Source of the DNA: Chitinophagales bacterium
GTDB lineage: Bacteria > Bacteroidota > Bacteroidia > Chitinophagales > LD1
Direction: 5' to 3'
Length of the DNA: 64,000 bases
NCBI GenBank assembly: GCA_019638515.1
Contig: JAHBTS010000008.1
Location: forward strand, 1 to 64,000
A program made the position numbers and the translations under genes. Below are positions 35,769-44,772 of this stretch, piece by piece (within the stretch, counting starts at the first letter, position 1; every line of letters starts with the position of its first letter). The notes beneath the pieces are model-generated. The model searched no databases, was not told the origin of the DNA, and was given only the letters and a program-made list of their open reading frames with translations.

Positions 35769-37004
35769 TTACAAAATATTTCCATTTACAATAGTGTGTG
35801 CTATGCAGTTACCGCCAAAAAAGTAAGGTATGGCAGCAATGCTTTCGATGGGTTTAGTAATAATTAAATCTGCCTTTTTTCCTATGGTTATGCTTCCGTG
35901 TTTGCTCTCTGTTTGCATAGCATAAGCTCCGTTTATGGTGGCGGCTGCAATTGCTTCTTTTGGCAGCATTTTCATTTGTATGCATGCTAATGATAGCACA
36001 AAGGGCATATTGCCGCTGGGTGAGGAGCCGGGGTTAAAATCGGTGGCTAATGCAATGGGCAATCCCTCGTCTATCATTTGGCGGGCAGGTGCGTAAGGCA
36101 GGCGTAAAAAAAATGCCGTAGATGGTAGCAAAGTTGGCATGGTGTTGCTATTCTTCAAAAGTGCGATGTGAGCAGCAGAAGTGTGCTCTAAGTGATCTAC
36201 GGATCGGGCTTGGTAGTGTACACCTGTTTCTATGCCGCCTGTTTCGCCTAGTTCGTTTGCATGTAGTTTGGGAACTAAGTTGTATTTTAAACCTGCTTCT
36301 AAAATGGTGGCTGTTTGTTGTGGTGTAAAGAAACCTTTGTCGCAAAACACATCAATAAAATCGGCAAGTCCTTCGTTGGCAATCGTGGGTATCATGCTAT
36401 TTACAATGAGTTGCACATAGCGTTCTCTATCTTGCTTGTATTCTTCGGGAAATGCGTGCGCACCTAAAAAGGTTGCTTTAATATTCAGTTGGGTGTGTTC
36501 TTTCAGCCTTCTAATAACTTTTAGCATTTTTAGCTCGCCTTCTACGCTTAAACCATAGCCGCTTTTTATTTCTACAGAGGTGGTGCCCAAGGCAGCAATT
36601 TCGTGTAAGCGAAGTAAAGCGCTATCAAAGAGCGCTTCTTCCGAAGTGTTGTTTAGTCGCTTGGCAGAGTTTAGAATGCCACCGCCATTGGCAGCAATTT
36701 GTTCATAACTCAGTCCTTTTATTTTATCTACAAATTCGTTTTCTCTACTGCTGGCAAATACTAAATGTGTGTGCGAATCGCACCAGCCGGGTAGCACCAA
36801 TCTATCGGTAGCATCTATAATTTTATCGGCTCTTTCGGGGGCGTTTCTTTGCTCGCCAAATGCAGCAATAGTACCATTTTCAACTAGTAAGAATGCATTT
36901 TCTATACTCTTATAGTTGTTCATGGCTGCCCCCTTGAGCATTGTTTGCTCCGGTGATAGAACTACTTCCAGTGAAGCAATATTTTGTATAAGTAAAGATG
37001 ACAT
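35769..37004 (-). CDS. hutI: imidazolonepropionase
   Basis: A 411-residue amidohydrolase that opens the ring of imidazolone propionate to N-formimidoyl-L-glutamate, the third step of histidine degradation. Metal ligands H78 and H80 are in GWCDSHTHLVFA; the loop RENEFVDKIKGLSYEQIAANGGGI binds substrate; the later ligands are seen in LHANELGETGG and in ATDFNPGSSPSGNM. Usual length. hutH and hutU are not in the window, so the pathway is split. Its OsmC neighbour is downstream; the arginase-like protein on the opposite strand is the only candidate here for the next step. Confidence 0.95.
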   Translation of the reverse strand: MSSLLIQNIASLEVVLSPEQTMLKGAAMNNYKSIENAFLLVENGTIAAFGEQRNAPERADKIIDATDRLVLPGWCDSHTHLVFASSRENEFVDKIKGLSYEQIAANGGGILNSAKRLNNTSEEALFDSALLRLHEIAALGTTSVEIKSGYGLSVEGELKMLKVIRRLKEHTQLNIKATFLGAHAFPEEYKQDRERYVQLIVNSMIPTIANEGLADFIDVFCDKGFFTPQQTATILEAGLKYNLVPKLHANELGETGGIETGVHYQARSVDHLEHTSAAHIALLKNSNTMPTLLPSTAFFLRLPYAPARQMIDEGLPIALATDFNPGSSPSGNMPFVLSLACIQMKMLPKEAIAAATINGAYAMQTESKHGSITIGKKADLIITKPIESIAAIPYFFGGNCIAHTIVNGNIL

Positions 37005-37204
37005 GTTTGCAAGTTACAATTTTTGTAATGATGGCGTGAAGTGCATTTAAAACTATGTGTACAACTGGTTTCAATAAGCATAAAAATGAATGGCTGCTGC
37101 CTACTATTTTGTGTGAAGTTGCAATTTCTTAGATGTGCACATGGCAGCTGAAATTTGTTTTGTAATACTATGTATATTGCCACCGCCAAGTAAATAAGTT
37201 AGAA

Positions 37205-37852
37205 GTGATACAAGAAAATGTAATTGTTCCGTGTTGTTATTTGCCGCCCATTTCATTTTGGAGTGTTTGGTTAAATGCAGCACACATAGAAATAGAAGCG
37301 CAAGAAAATTTCGTAAAAAGTACTTTTCGTAATAGGTGCGAAGTAGCAGGAACCAATGGTTTGTTGAAACTTTCTATTCCGGTTGAGGGAGGAAAAAGCC
37401 ATCGTCAATTATTTAAAGATACAAGAATAGCCAACGATAAACGTTGGCAAAAAATACATTGGCAAACCCTTTGCAGTGCATATAGGCGCAGCGTATATTT
37501 TGAATATTACGAAGATAGATTAGCACCATTTTATCATAAGGAGTTTGAATTTTTATACGACTTCAACAGGCAGTTATTGGAACTTGTTTGTTCTTTTTTT
37601 AAAGTAGAAAAGCCAAACGCCTTTACTTCTACTTATGAAAAAGAATATGGCACAGGGGTATTAGATTTACGTAGTTACTTTAAATCTTTGAACGAAACGC
37701 TGCCGGGCAATATCCATTTTGAGGCACCGGAATATTTTCAATGTTTTGGCGACCGCACCGGATTTTTACCCAATTTAAGTGTATTGGACCTATTGTTTAG
37801 CGAGGGACCTAACGCAACTGCAAAGATTAAAGCTGCGCTAACAATACAGTGA
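37205..37852 (+). CDS. WbqC-family protein
   Basis: A 215-residue protein of the WbqC-like family. The opening VIVPCCYLPPISFWSVWLNA resembles the family's start, followed by a conserved middle (FRNRCEVAGTNGLLKLSIPVEGGKSHRQLFKDTRI, KRWQKIHWQTLCSAYRRSVYFEYYEDRL). Some members are encoded in O-antigen clusters, with an uncertain role in sugar modification or transfer. No sugar gene is next to it here. The start is GTG at 37205; no ATG lies upstream in frame. gcvT follows after 37 bases. Confidence 0.88.
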   Translation: MIQENVIVPCCYLPPISFWSVWLNAAHIEIEAQENFVKSTFRNRCEVAGTNGLLKLSIPVEGGKSHRQLFKDTRIANDKRWQKIHWQTLCSAYRRSVYFEYYEDRLAPFYHKEFEFLYDFNRQLLELVCSFFKVEKPNAFTSTYEKEYGTGVLDLRSYFKSLNETLPGNIHFEAPEYFQCFGDRTGFLPNLSVLDLLFSEGPNATAKIKAALTIQ

Positions 37853-37889
37853 GAAAAATGATTTTACATTCGCACTTCAAATACTAATT

Positions 37890-38969
37890 ATGAAAACAAC
37901 CATACTTACAGATACACATATTGCACTAGGTGCAAAAATGGTTCCATTTGCAGGCTACAATATGCCTGTAACTTACAGCGGATTGGTGGCAGAGCATAAC
38001 CAAGTTCGCAATAGTGTAGGCGTTTTTGATGTTAGCCACATGGGAGAATTTATTTTGCGTGGTGAAAAGGCTTTAGACCTTATTCAACTTATTAGCACCA
38101 ACGATGCTGCTAAATTAGCAGACGGAAAGGTGCAGTATAGCTGTATGACTAATAATGAAGGCGGTATTGTGGACGATTTACTGGTGTACCGCAAGAACGC
38201 CAACGAATACTATTTAGTAGTAAATGCTTCTAATATTGAGAAGGACTGGAACTGGATTCAGCAGCACAATACTTTTGGAGTGGAGATGGAAAATATTTCC
38301 GACAATCTTAGCTTGTTTGCGGTACAAGGACCTAATGCCATTCACGTCATTCAACAACTAACGGATGTAAACCTTTCCGAAATTTCTTACTACAGTTTTG
38401 AGGTTGGAAAAGTAGCAGGAGTAGAAGATGTAATCATTAGCTGCACAGGCTATACCGGAGCTGGCGGTTTTGAATTATACGTTTGGAATAAGGATGCAAA
38501 AAAATTGTGGGATGCTATATTTGAAGCAGGGAAAGAGTTCGGTATTTTACCATGTGGCTTAGGTTGCCGCGATACCTTACGTTTAGAAAAAGGCTTTTGC
38601 TTGTATGGAAACGATATAAACGATACTACTTCGCCCATAGAAGCAGGCTTGGGTTGGATTACCAAATTCAGCAAGCATTTTGTAAATGATACATATCATA
38701 AGGAATTAAAAGAAAAAGGCGTAGAAAAGAAACTTGTTGGATTTGAAGTGTTAGATAAAGGAGGGATACCTCGCCAGCATTATTTGTTGAAGAATGCAGC
38801 AGGTGAAACCGTTGGCACTGTTACTTCCGGCACTCATTCACCTTCGTTGAATAAACCAATTGGTATGGCTTATGTACAAGCAAAATATGCTGATGTTGGT
38901 ACCGAAGTATTCTTAGAAGTACGCGATAAACTCTTAAAAACTAAAGTGGTAAAAACTCCATTTTTGTAA
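37890..38969 (+). CDS. gcvT: glycine cleavage system aminomethyltransferase (T protein)
   Basis: A 359-residue folate enzyme that releases ammonia from the aminomethyl group on the H protein and passes the one-carbon unit to tetrahydrofolate. Family motifs are [34 protein letters not shown] at 21-54, the folate-site [11 protein letters not shown] (catalytic Asp near residue 97), [15 protein letters not shown], and [13 protein letters not shown]...YGNDI. A TACATTCG element 18 bases upstream is a possible promoter. gcvH and gcvP are not in the window. Confidence 0.96.
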   Translation: MKTTILTDTHIALGAKMVPFAGYNMPVTYSGLVAEHNQVRNSVGVFDVSHMGEFILRGEKALDLIQLISTNDAAKLADGKVQYSCMTNNEGGIVDDLLVYRKNANEYYLVVNASNIEKDWNWIQQHNTFGVEMENISDNLSLFAVQGPNAIHVIQQLTDVNLSEISYYSFEVGKVAGVEDVIISCTGYTGAGGFELYVWNKDAKKLWDAIFEAGKEFGILPCGLGCRDTLRLEKGFCLYGNDINDTTSPIEAGLGWITKFSKHFVNDTYHKELKEKGVEKKLVGFEVLDKGGIPRQHYLLKNAAGETVGTVTSGTHSPSLNKPIGMAYVQAKYADVGTEVFLEVRDKLLKTKVVKTPFL

Positions 38970-38982
38970 AAACACATTTGCT

Positions 38983-39702
38983 ATGAATTCGGAAGTTATA
39001 GCCATCAAAAACATAAGCAAAAAGTACATCATGGGCGACCAGCTAATTGCTGCGCTCAAAGATGTGTCGCTTAGCATTCAACGCAATGAATATGTAGCAT
39101 TAATGGGACCTTCCGGTTCGGGCAAATCAACCCTAATGAATATCTTGGGATGCTTAGATACACCAACTTCCGGCTCATATCTCTTAAACGGAAAAGAGGT
39201 AAGCAAAATGGAAGACGATGAGCTGGCATATATTCGCAATAAAGAAATAGGATTCGTATTTCAAACATTTAATTTACTGCCGCGATTAAGTTCGCTTGAA
39301 AATGTGGCATTGCCGTTGGTATATGCCGGAATGAGTGCTGCAGAACGTACACAGCGCAGCGAGTACGTAATGGAATTGGTAGGCTTAAAAGAACGTATGG
39401 ATCATAAGCCCAATCAACTTTCGGGAGGGCAAAGGCAAAGAGTGGCTATTGCCAGAGCTTTGGTAAATAATCCTTCTATTATTCTTGCCGATGAACCTAC
39501 TGGTAATTTAGATACCAAAACCAGTTACGAAATTATGAATATTTTTGAGGAAATAAACAGCAAAGGCAATACTGTTATTTTGGTTACGCACGAAGAAGAT
39601 ATTGCAAAACATGCCAAGCGAATTATGCGTTTGCGCGATGGACTAATTGAGTCTGATGAGGCTAATATCCCACAAAAAGCATTTGCACATTCAGGGCAAT
39701 AA
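38983..39702 (+). CDS. ABC transporter ATP-binding protein (MacB/LolD type)
   Basis: A 239-residue ATPase of the group that works with FtsX-like permeases in efflux or lipoprotein release. Walker A is GPSGSGKS at residues 42-49, the Q-loop is in [25 protein letters not shown] (the last part is typical of MacB/LolD), the signature is LSGGQRQR near 143-150, and Walker B is [12 protein letters not shown]. The switch His is in VTHEED. It lacks an adjacent permease, so the partner is elsewhere. Starts 13 bases after gcvT. Confidence 0.92.
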   Translation: MNSEVIAIKNISKKYIMGDQLIAALKDVSLSIQRNEYVALMGPSGSGKSTLMNILGCLDTPTSGSYLLNGKEVSKMEDDELAYIRNKEIGFVFQTFNLLPRLSSLENVALPLVYAGMSAAERTQRSEYVMELVGLKERMDHKPNQLSGGQRQRVAIARALVNNPSIILADEPTGNLDTKTSYEIMNIFEEINSKGNTVILVTHEEDIAKHAKRIMRLRDGLIESDEANIPQKAFAHSGQ

Positions 39703-39743
39703 TCAGCAGACTATAGCTACTTTTAATTGTATTAAATACGGGT

Positions 39744-40313
39744 ATGAAAATTTATACTAAAACGGGCGATATTGGCGAAACATCATTGTTTGGCGGCAAA
39801 CGCCTGCTAAAAAGCAACCTTAGAATAGAAGCCTACGGTACAGTAGATGAACTAAATTCATTTATTGGATTAGTACGCGATGTGCAAACCAATAAAGAGC
39901 AATTAGATATTCTAAAAGAAGTGCAAGATCGCCTATTTACCATTGGCGCAACCCTTGCCAGCGCACCGGATAGCAATGCACTCAAAGCAGTGCCGGATTT
40001 ATACGAAGATGATGTGGTGCTGTTAGAAACTGCCATAGATAATATGGATAAAGTTTTGCCACCCATTACGCATTTTGTGTTGCCGGGCGGGCATGTGCAT
40101 GTAAGCTATTGCCATATTGCACGAACTGTTTGCCGCAGAGCAGAGCGCTTAGTGGTAGCACTAAATTCACAAAACGAAATTGCTCCTTTGGCTATTAAAT
40201 ATCTAAACCGATTATCGGATTATTTATTTGTGCTGGGGCGCAAAATGGCATACGATTTACAAGTGGAAGAAGTGAAATGGTTTCCGCGTAAAAAGAAAGA
40301 TGGCACAGTATGA
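39744..40313 (+). CDS. ATP:cob(I)alamin adenosyltransferase (PduO type)
   Basis: A 189-residue enzyme that transfers adenosyl from ATP to cob(I)alamin to give coenzyme B12. The ATP-binding opening KIYTKTGDIGETSLFGGKRLLKSNLRIEAYGTVDELNS and the C-terminal HIARTVCRRAERLVVAL with LNRLSDYLFVLGRKMAYDL are diagnostic of the PduO/MMAB type. It suggests use of a B12 enzyme such as methylmalonyl-CoA mutase; none is in the window. It overlaps the next gene by four bases (ATGA). Confidence 0.95.
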   Translation: MKIYTKTGDIGETSLFGGKRLLKSNLRIEAYGTVDELNSFIGLVRDVQTNKEQLDILKEVQDRLFTIGATLASAPDSNALKAVPDLYEDDVVLLETAIDNMDKVLPPITHFVLPGGHVHVSYCHIARTVCRRAERLVVALNSQNEIAPLAIKYLNRLSDYLFVLGRKMAYDLQVEEVKWFPRKKKDGTV

Positions 40314-40888
40314 ATATTCTTATTATTTCGGGCAGTGTGCGCACCGGAAGGCAAACGCATAAAGTAGCCGTAGAGTTAGGAAATCAATTGATTGAAGCGG
40401 GATATCAGCACACAAAAGTTTTGGACATAGCCGCCTATAATTTGCCGGTAGCCGAAGAGCAATTTGGTAAAATACAGCAGCCCGTTCCGGGAATAGAAAT
40501 TATACAGCAAGCGTTGCATGGTGCCGATGCTATGGTTTTTGTTTCACCAGAATATCATGGAAGTTTTAGTGGGGCACTCAAAAATTTTTTAGATTATTTT
40601 TCAACGGAATTTTTTCGTAAACCTATTGGTGTGGCAAGTGTTTCAACCGGAAGAATGGGTGGTATAAACGCTTCTTCCGAAATGCAGCAGTTGGTTTTAT
40701 CGTTGGGTGCTTTTCCTATGCCTGTTAAGTTGATAGTTCCGTTGGTACACAATGCTTTTGCCGAAGATGGCACCCTGAAGGAAGATTTTCAGAAAGCAGG
40801 ATTCAAAAGATTTGTACATGAGTTTGGATGGTTTGCTTCTGCCATTGCCGAAAAGAAAAAGCGAGATTTAAACAAAGATTCAAAGTAG
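40310..40888 (+). CDS. NADPH-dependent FMN reductase family protein
   Basis: A 192-residue flavodoxin-like protein. The FMN phosphate loop is SGSVRTGRQTHKVA (residues 7-20), and the isoalloxazine-binding SPEYHGSFSGALKNFLDYF is near residue 79. The family supplies reduced flavin or reduces quinones, azo dyes or metals. Its ATGA overlap with the cobalamin adenosyltransferase suggests a possible job in reducing cob(II)alamin for that enzyme; this is inference from coupling only. A 66-base gap follows. Confidence 0.9.
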   Translation: MNILIISGSVRTGRQTHKVAVELGNQLIEAGYQHTKVLDIAAYNLPVAEEQFGKIQQPVPGIEIIQQALHGADAMVFVSPEYHGSFSGALKNFLDYFSTEFFRKPIGVASVSTGRMGGINASSEMQQLVLSLGAFPMPVKLIVPLVHNAFAEDGTLKEDFQKAGFKRFVHEFGWFASAIAEKKKRDLNKDSK

Positions 40889-40954
40889 CGTATTGCTATT
40901 TTTGGTTGTATCGTATAAAAAAGATAATAGGTTTGTTATGCTAAACACAAACAC

Positions 40955-41770
40955 ATGTTTTATACAAATACGCAAACCGAAAAATTGCACCACCAGCAGT
41001 TCGCATTTTTAAAAGTAAAGGAAGAAAACAACATACTGTATGTGGGACTCAATAATCCTGCACGTAAGAATGCGCTTAGCCCTCAGTTGCTGAACGAGTT
41101 GGCATTTGCAATGGCCTACGCACAGCATACAGCAAGTGTTTGGATGGTGGTATTGCAGGCAGAAGGCAATGTGTTTTGTGCCGGAGCAGATTTAAAGGCA
41201 TTTGCAGGAAGCGAACTTAATGCTGCATCCAGCATTCCTGCACCGCTGCGCGATATTGTAATAGGCGAAATATTTACATCGCTGCACAAACCAAGTATTG
41301 CAAAAGTAGAAGGCGATGTGTATGCCGGAGGCTTTTTGTTGCTGTGCGGAGTGCGATTTGTATTAGCAAACAGTGGGTTAAAATTCGGATTGCCAGAAGT
41401 AAAAAGAGGCTTGTACCCATTTCAAGTAATGGCAGCACTTATGGAAGTAATGCCTGCCCGTAAAGTACTCGATTGGTGTGTGCGCGGCTATAATCTTCCG
41501 GTAGAGCAGGCCGCCAATTTAGGTTTGGTAACTCAAGTAGTAGCGCCCGGTGAAATGGAAACAGCACTAAATGCACTTATTGATGAATTGAAGCAAAATT
41601 CACCTAATGCCATGAGTATGGGAATTGCAGCGTATGAGCGCATAAAAAAGAGTGCTTCGCCCGAAGAGCATGCAGCAATGAAAACCATGCTAGGAGAATT
41701 GTTGCAAACAGAAAATGCAGTGGAAGGCTTGGCAGCATTTAAAGAAAAACGCAAACCCATTTGGAAATAG
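40955..41770 (+). CDS. enoyl-CoA hydratase/isomerase-family protein lacking one catalytic Glu
   Basis: A 271-residue crotonase. The oxyanion-hole region FCAGADLKAF (residues 74-83) and the second catalytic segment FGLPEVKRGLYPF (Glu149) are present. The first segment, usually GGGxEL, reads AGGFLLLC, so the glutamate is replaced by Leu129. Single-glutamate crotonases act as isomerases, hydrolases, decarboxylases or similar. The N-terminal 20 residues form a short extension. It precedes the BKACE gene by 43 bases and is presumably co-transcribed; a TATTTTTG box at 40897-40904 could be its promoter. Confidence 0.88.
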   Translation: MFYTNTQTEKLHHQQFAFLKVKEENNILYVGLNNPARKNALSPQLLNELAFAMAYAQHTASVWMVVLQAEGNVFCAGADLKAFAGSELNAASSIPAPLRDIVIGEIFTSLHKPSIAKVEGDVYAGGFLLLCGVRFVLANSGLKFGLPEVKRGLYPFQVMAALMEVMPARKVLDWCVRGYNLPVEQAANLGLVTQVVAPGEMETALNALIDELKQNSPNAMSMGIAAYERIKKSASPEEHAAMKTMLGELLQTENAVEGLAAFKEKRKPIWK

Positions 41771-41813
41771 GTGTACTCAAACAGAGAATTTTGTAAACCA
41801 TAATTTATACGAA

Positions 41814-42665
41814 ATGAAAACAGTTATTACTGCAGCACTTACAGGTGTGTTGGCTAATAGAAATCAATGCCCATATATTCCATACACACCCGAAGAAATA
41901 GCAGAAGAGGCATTGCGAGCCACCAATGCTGGAGCTGCAATTTTGCATATTCATGCGCGTAAAAGTGATGGGCTGCCGGCTTACGATATAGCAACCTACA
42001 AGCAAATAGGAGAGGAGGTGCGCAAGCGTGTGCCCAATGCAATTTTAAATTATTCCACCGGGGCAATCGGTATTTCTAAAAGCGAAAGAATTCACCATGT
42101 TACTGCACTAAAGCCGGAGATGGCAGCTTTGAATATGGGCAGTATGAACTATGGCATTTACTCCACTAAAGCCAAGCAGTTTTATCATGATTTTGTATTT
42201 CAAAACCCATTTGCCGATATCCAATTTTTTCTTGAAAGAATGAAAGAAGCAGGCACTGTTCCCGAGATGGAAATTTTCGATAACGGGCATATAAATAATG
42301 CTAAGCCATTTATAGATATGGGCTTATTGCAAAAACCGTATGTAATGAGTTTTGTAATGGGTGTAATGGGCGGTATTCCTGCTACTACGCAAAACTTAAT
42401 GCACCAAATTGCCTCTGTGCCGCAAGGTGCACATTGGCAGGTAATTACTGTAAGTAGAAAGCAATGGGCTTTGGCAGCAGTTGCATTGAGTGTTGGAGGC
42501 AATTTTAGAGTGGGTTTAGAAGATAACTTTTACTTGCCCAATGGCGATATGGCTAGAAGCAATGGCGAGTTAGTAGATGCTGCAGCGCAACTTACCCGTA
42601 TGTTGGGTTCAGAGCCTGCAAGCATTGCAGAAACTCGCGCTATGCTTGGTTTGCCGCAGCTGTAA
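41814..42665 (+). CDS. beta-keto acid cleavage enzyme (BKACE, DUF849)
   Basis: A 283-residue TIM-barrel enzyme related to Kce, the 3-keto-5-aminohexanoate cleavage enzyme. The family condenses a beta-keto acid with acetyl-CoA, giving acetoacetate and a new acyl-CoA. Zinc ligands H45 and H47 (ILHIHAR) and Glu236 (RVGLEDNF) are conserved. ATG 41814 starts at the conserved MKTVITAALTG; the frame extends further upstream into the crotonase gene and is not used. The substrate is not clear from sequence. The acyl-CoA product might be handled by the crotonase upstream. Confidence 0.92.
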   Translation: MKTVITAALTGVLANRNQCPYIPYTPEEIAEEALRATNAGAAILHIHARKSDGLPAYDIATYKQIGEEVRKRVPNAILNYSTGAIGISKSERIHHVTALKPEMAALNMGSMNYGIYSTKAKQFYHDFVFQNPFADIQFFLERMKEAGTVPEMEIFDNGHINNAKPFIDMGLLQKPYVMSFVMGVMGGIPATTQNLMHQIASVPQGAHWQVITVSRKQWALAAVALSVGGNFRVGLEDNFYLPNGDMARSNGELVDAAAQLTRMLGSEPASIAETRAMLGLPQL

Positions 42666-42666
42666 A

Positions 42667-43914
42667 TTATTTTATGGAGCGAAGCGTTTCTACCAGTAAG
42701 TCTAACTCACTGAATGAAGTGTAAATATGTGGTGTAATGCGCACTCCGTTTAAGCCTTCTTGCACCACAGCCGAAGCGTGAATTTTACTCTTTTCCAATA
42801 AGTGCGCCACAATATCTTCTGCCTTTTTATGCAGCACTTCAAATGTGGCTAAGCCGCAACTATATTCTTCTTTTAATGAAGTAAGCAACTTGAAGTTAGG
42901 TATGTTTTGAAGTTGCGCTGCCCAATAGTTTTTTAGTGTGCGCAATCGGTTTTCTTTTCTTGTGCTGCCAATAGAAAGGTGAAAATCTAAGGCGGCAAGA
43001 ATAGCCATTTCTGCTGCAAAGGAACGTGTGCCAAGGGTTTCAAACTTTCGTATGTTATCTCCTTTTGGATCGTATGAAGAAAGCAACGGCCAAACATTTT
43101 TTATCTTTTCTTGCTTGATGTATAACAAGCCGGTACCAAAGGGAGCACACATCCATTTGTGAAAGGATGCTGCAAAATAATCGCAGTTTAAATCGCTAAT
43201 TTTAAAATCTAATTGCGCAAAGGAATGCGCACCATCTACTATTACCTCGCAGCCTTTTTGCTTAGCTATGGCTGCAATGCGAGCAACAGGAATTACTTGG
43301 CCGGTCCAGTTTATTACATGCGTGAGATGCACAATTTTTGTGCGTGGCGTTATTTGCGAAACATATTTTTCTACTAAGGCGTTTTCATTTTCTTCAGGAA
43401 AATTGAGTGTTACCCAGTTGAGTTTAATGCCGTCTTTTACAACACGTTGTTTCCACGCATTTAACATAAACGGATAATCGAATCTTGAAACCACTACTTC
43501 ATCGCCAGCCTTTAAATCGAGTCCGAAAATTATGGTATTTAATCCTTCGGTTGTGTTGCGGTTAAAGGCAATTTCATCGGGAAGCACACCGCAAAAATCT
43601 GCTATTCTTTTTCTGAGCGGTTCACGTTGTTCATCTAATTTTTGCCACATAAAATACGATGGTGCAAGGTTGCTGTATCGGTAGTTCTTTATGTGTGCAT
43701 CTTGTACGCTTATTGGTTGCGGACTTACGGCACCGTTGTTTAAATTTATTATGTCAGAAGAAAGTGTAAACTGGTTGCGTATTTGCTGCCAAAAAGTGGC
43801 TTCGTTTTCTTCAGAGAAGTTTACTGATAGGTTTTCTTTAAAGGCATTTGCAGCTAATGGCACTGCGGCACTTAGCAGCAGCGATTGTTTCAAAAATTCT
43901 TTTCGGCTTTTCAT
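42667..43914 (-). CDS. class V aminotransferase-like PLP enzyme with a Tat-like leader
   Basis: A 415-residue isopenicillin-N-epimerase-like PLP enzyme. The PLP lysine is Lys253 in AASFHKWMCAPFGTG, with Asp227 in VIVDGAHSFAQ. Residues 1-24 form a leader (SRKEFLKQ, then a hydrophobic stretch ending ANA) that resembles a twin-arginine signal but with Arg-Lys in place of Arg-Arg, so the enzyme may be exported folded with its cofactor. The substrate is unknown; the group includes desulfurases, epimerases and transaminases. It starts one base after the lipB stop on the same strand. Confidence 0.88.
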   Translation of the reverse strand: MKSRKEFLKQSLLLSAAVPLAANAFKENLSVNFSEENEATFWQQIRNQFTLSSDIINLNNGAVSPQPISVQDAHIKNYRYSNLAPSYFMWQKLDEQREPLRKRIADFCGVLPDEIAFNRNTTEGLNTIIFGLDLKAGDEVVVSRFDYPFMLNAWKQRVVKDGIKLNWVTLNFPEENENALVEKYVSQITPRTKIVHLTHVINWTGQVIPVARIAAIAKQKGCEVIVDGAHSFAQLDFKISDLNCDYFAASFHKWMCAPFGTGLLYIKQEKIKNVWPLLSSYDPKGDNIRKFETLGTRSFAAEMAILAALDFHLSIGSTRKENRLRTLKNYWAAQLQNIPNFKLLTSLKEEYSCGLATFEVLHKKAEDIVAHLLEKSKIHASAVVQEGLNGVRITPHIYTSFSELDLLVETLRSIK

Positions 43915-44565
43915 TTATGCCAAAGTTACCTTAAATACCTTTTCAAATGTTTGTTTAAAGATGTTTACCACCTCTATAACATTAAAATTGTTGCCTGCAA
44001 TTTGCGCCATACTGGTAACTTCTTTGTTACTAATGCCACAGGGAACAATATGTTTAAAGTACGATAAATCTGTGTTGATGTTAAGTGCCATGCCGTGCAT
44101 GGTAATGTGTCTGCTTATTTTAATTCCAATGGCTGCAATTTTTGCATTATCCACCCATACGCCAGGTTCGCCTTGGCTGCGGGCAGCTTCTATGCCAAAA
44201 TGGTGAAGCGTTTCAATAACAGTTTGTTCTAAGTTGAATACGTATTGTGCTACACCTATTTGCAATGTATCTAAATCCCAAATGGGATACACCACCATTT
44301 GTCCCGGCCCGTGAAATGTAATATCGCCTCCGCGGTTTATTTCTACATATTCAGCACCAATAGTTTCGGGATTGGTAAGCAGGTTTTCGCGCTTGCCGCT
44401 TTTGCCCAATGTGTAAACGGGATGGTGTTGGCAAATAATGAGTGTAGGTTGTGGTTCGCCTCCTGTTTCTTTGGTAGCAACGGCTTTGTCAAACAGTGTT
44501 TGCTGGTATCTAAGTACCGAACTGTAGGGCGAAACCAAAAAGTATTTTACAGGAACACGAATCAT
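43915..44565 (-). CDS. lipB: octanoyl-[acyl carrier protein]:protein N-octanoyltransferase
   Basis: A 216-residue enzyme that moves octanoyl from ACP to lipoyl domains, the first step of lipoate synthesis. The RGGDITFHGPGQMVVYPI motif is at 78-95, Lys149 (AAIGIKISR) and the catalytic Cys176 (HIVPCGI) match the known acyl-thioester site. It would serve the glycine cleavage H protein and 2-oxoacid dehydrogenases. It lies 34 bases after tRNA-Arg on the same strand and may be reached by that promoter. Confidence 0.96.
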   Translation of the reverse strand: MIRVPVKYFLVSPYSSVLRYQQTLFDKAVATKETGGEPQPTLIICQHHPVYTLGKSGKRENLLTNPETIGAEYVEINRGGDITFHGPGQMVVYPIWDLDTLQIGVAQYVFNLEQTVIETLHHFGIEAARSQGEPGVWVDNAKIAAIGIKISRHITMHGMALNINTDLSYFKHIVPCGISNKEVTSMAQIAGNNFNVIEVVNIFKQTFEKVFKVTLA

Positions 44566-44599
44566 TGAACGGGAAAGTAGAGAATTTATATAAAAGTTG

Positions 44600-44671
44600 T
44601 AGTCCCGTCAGGAATCGAACCTGAATCTGAGGCTCCGGAAACCTCCATACTATCCGTTGTACTACGGGACC
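44600..44671 (-). tRNA. tRNA-Arg (anticodon CCG)
   Basis: A 72-base minus-strand cloverleaf: acceptor GGTCCCG with CGGGACT (first pair G-U), D arm GTAC/GTAT, anticodon stem GAGGT/GCCTC with loop TTCCGGA giving CCG, T stem TCAGG/CCTGA. Discriminator A; CCA not encoded. Confidence 0.95.
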
Positions 44672-44724
44672 AACAAAGCATACTGGTTCAAAAAAATATT
44701 TTCATATTTTTTTCTGATGCGCGG

Positions 44725-44758
44725 CAAATGTAAAATTTTGAAATTGTAGGTTTTCAAA
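44725..44758 (-). promoter_or_regulatory. promoter of tRNA-Arg(CCG)
   Basis: On the minus strand TTTG (44758-44755), a 22-base spacer and TACATTTG (44732-44725). It lies about 50 bases before the tRNA and just inside the upstream region of the divergent acyl-CoA-binding protein gene. Confidence 0.6.
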
Positions 44759-44772
44759 ATTATTATTGCAGT

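Noticed and set aside
34161-37004. A complete histidine-utilisation cluster
   Set aside because: Only hutI is certain; hutH and hutU are missing, and the arginase-like gene is on the other strand with altered ligands.
41715-41813. N-terminal extension of the BKACE gene into the crotonase gene
   Set aside because: The extension is out-of-frame sequence of the crotonase; the conserved family start is at 41814.
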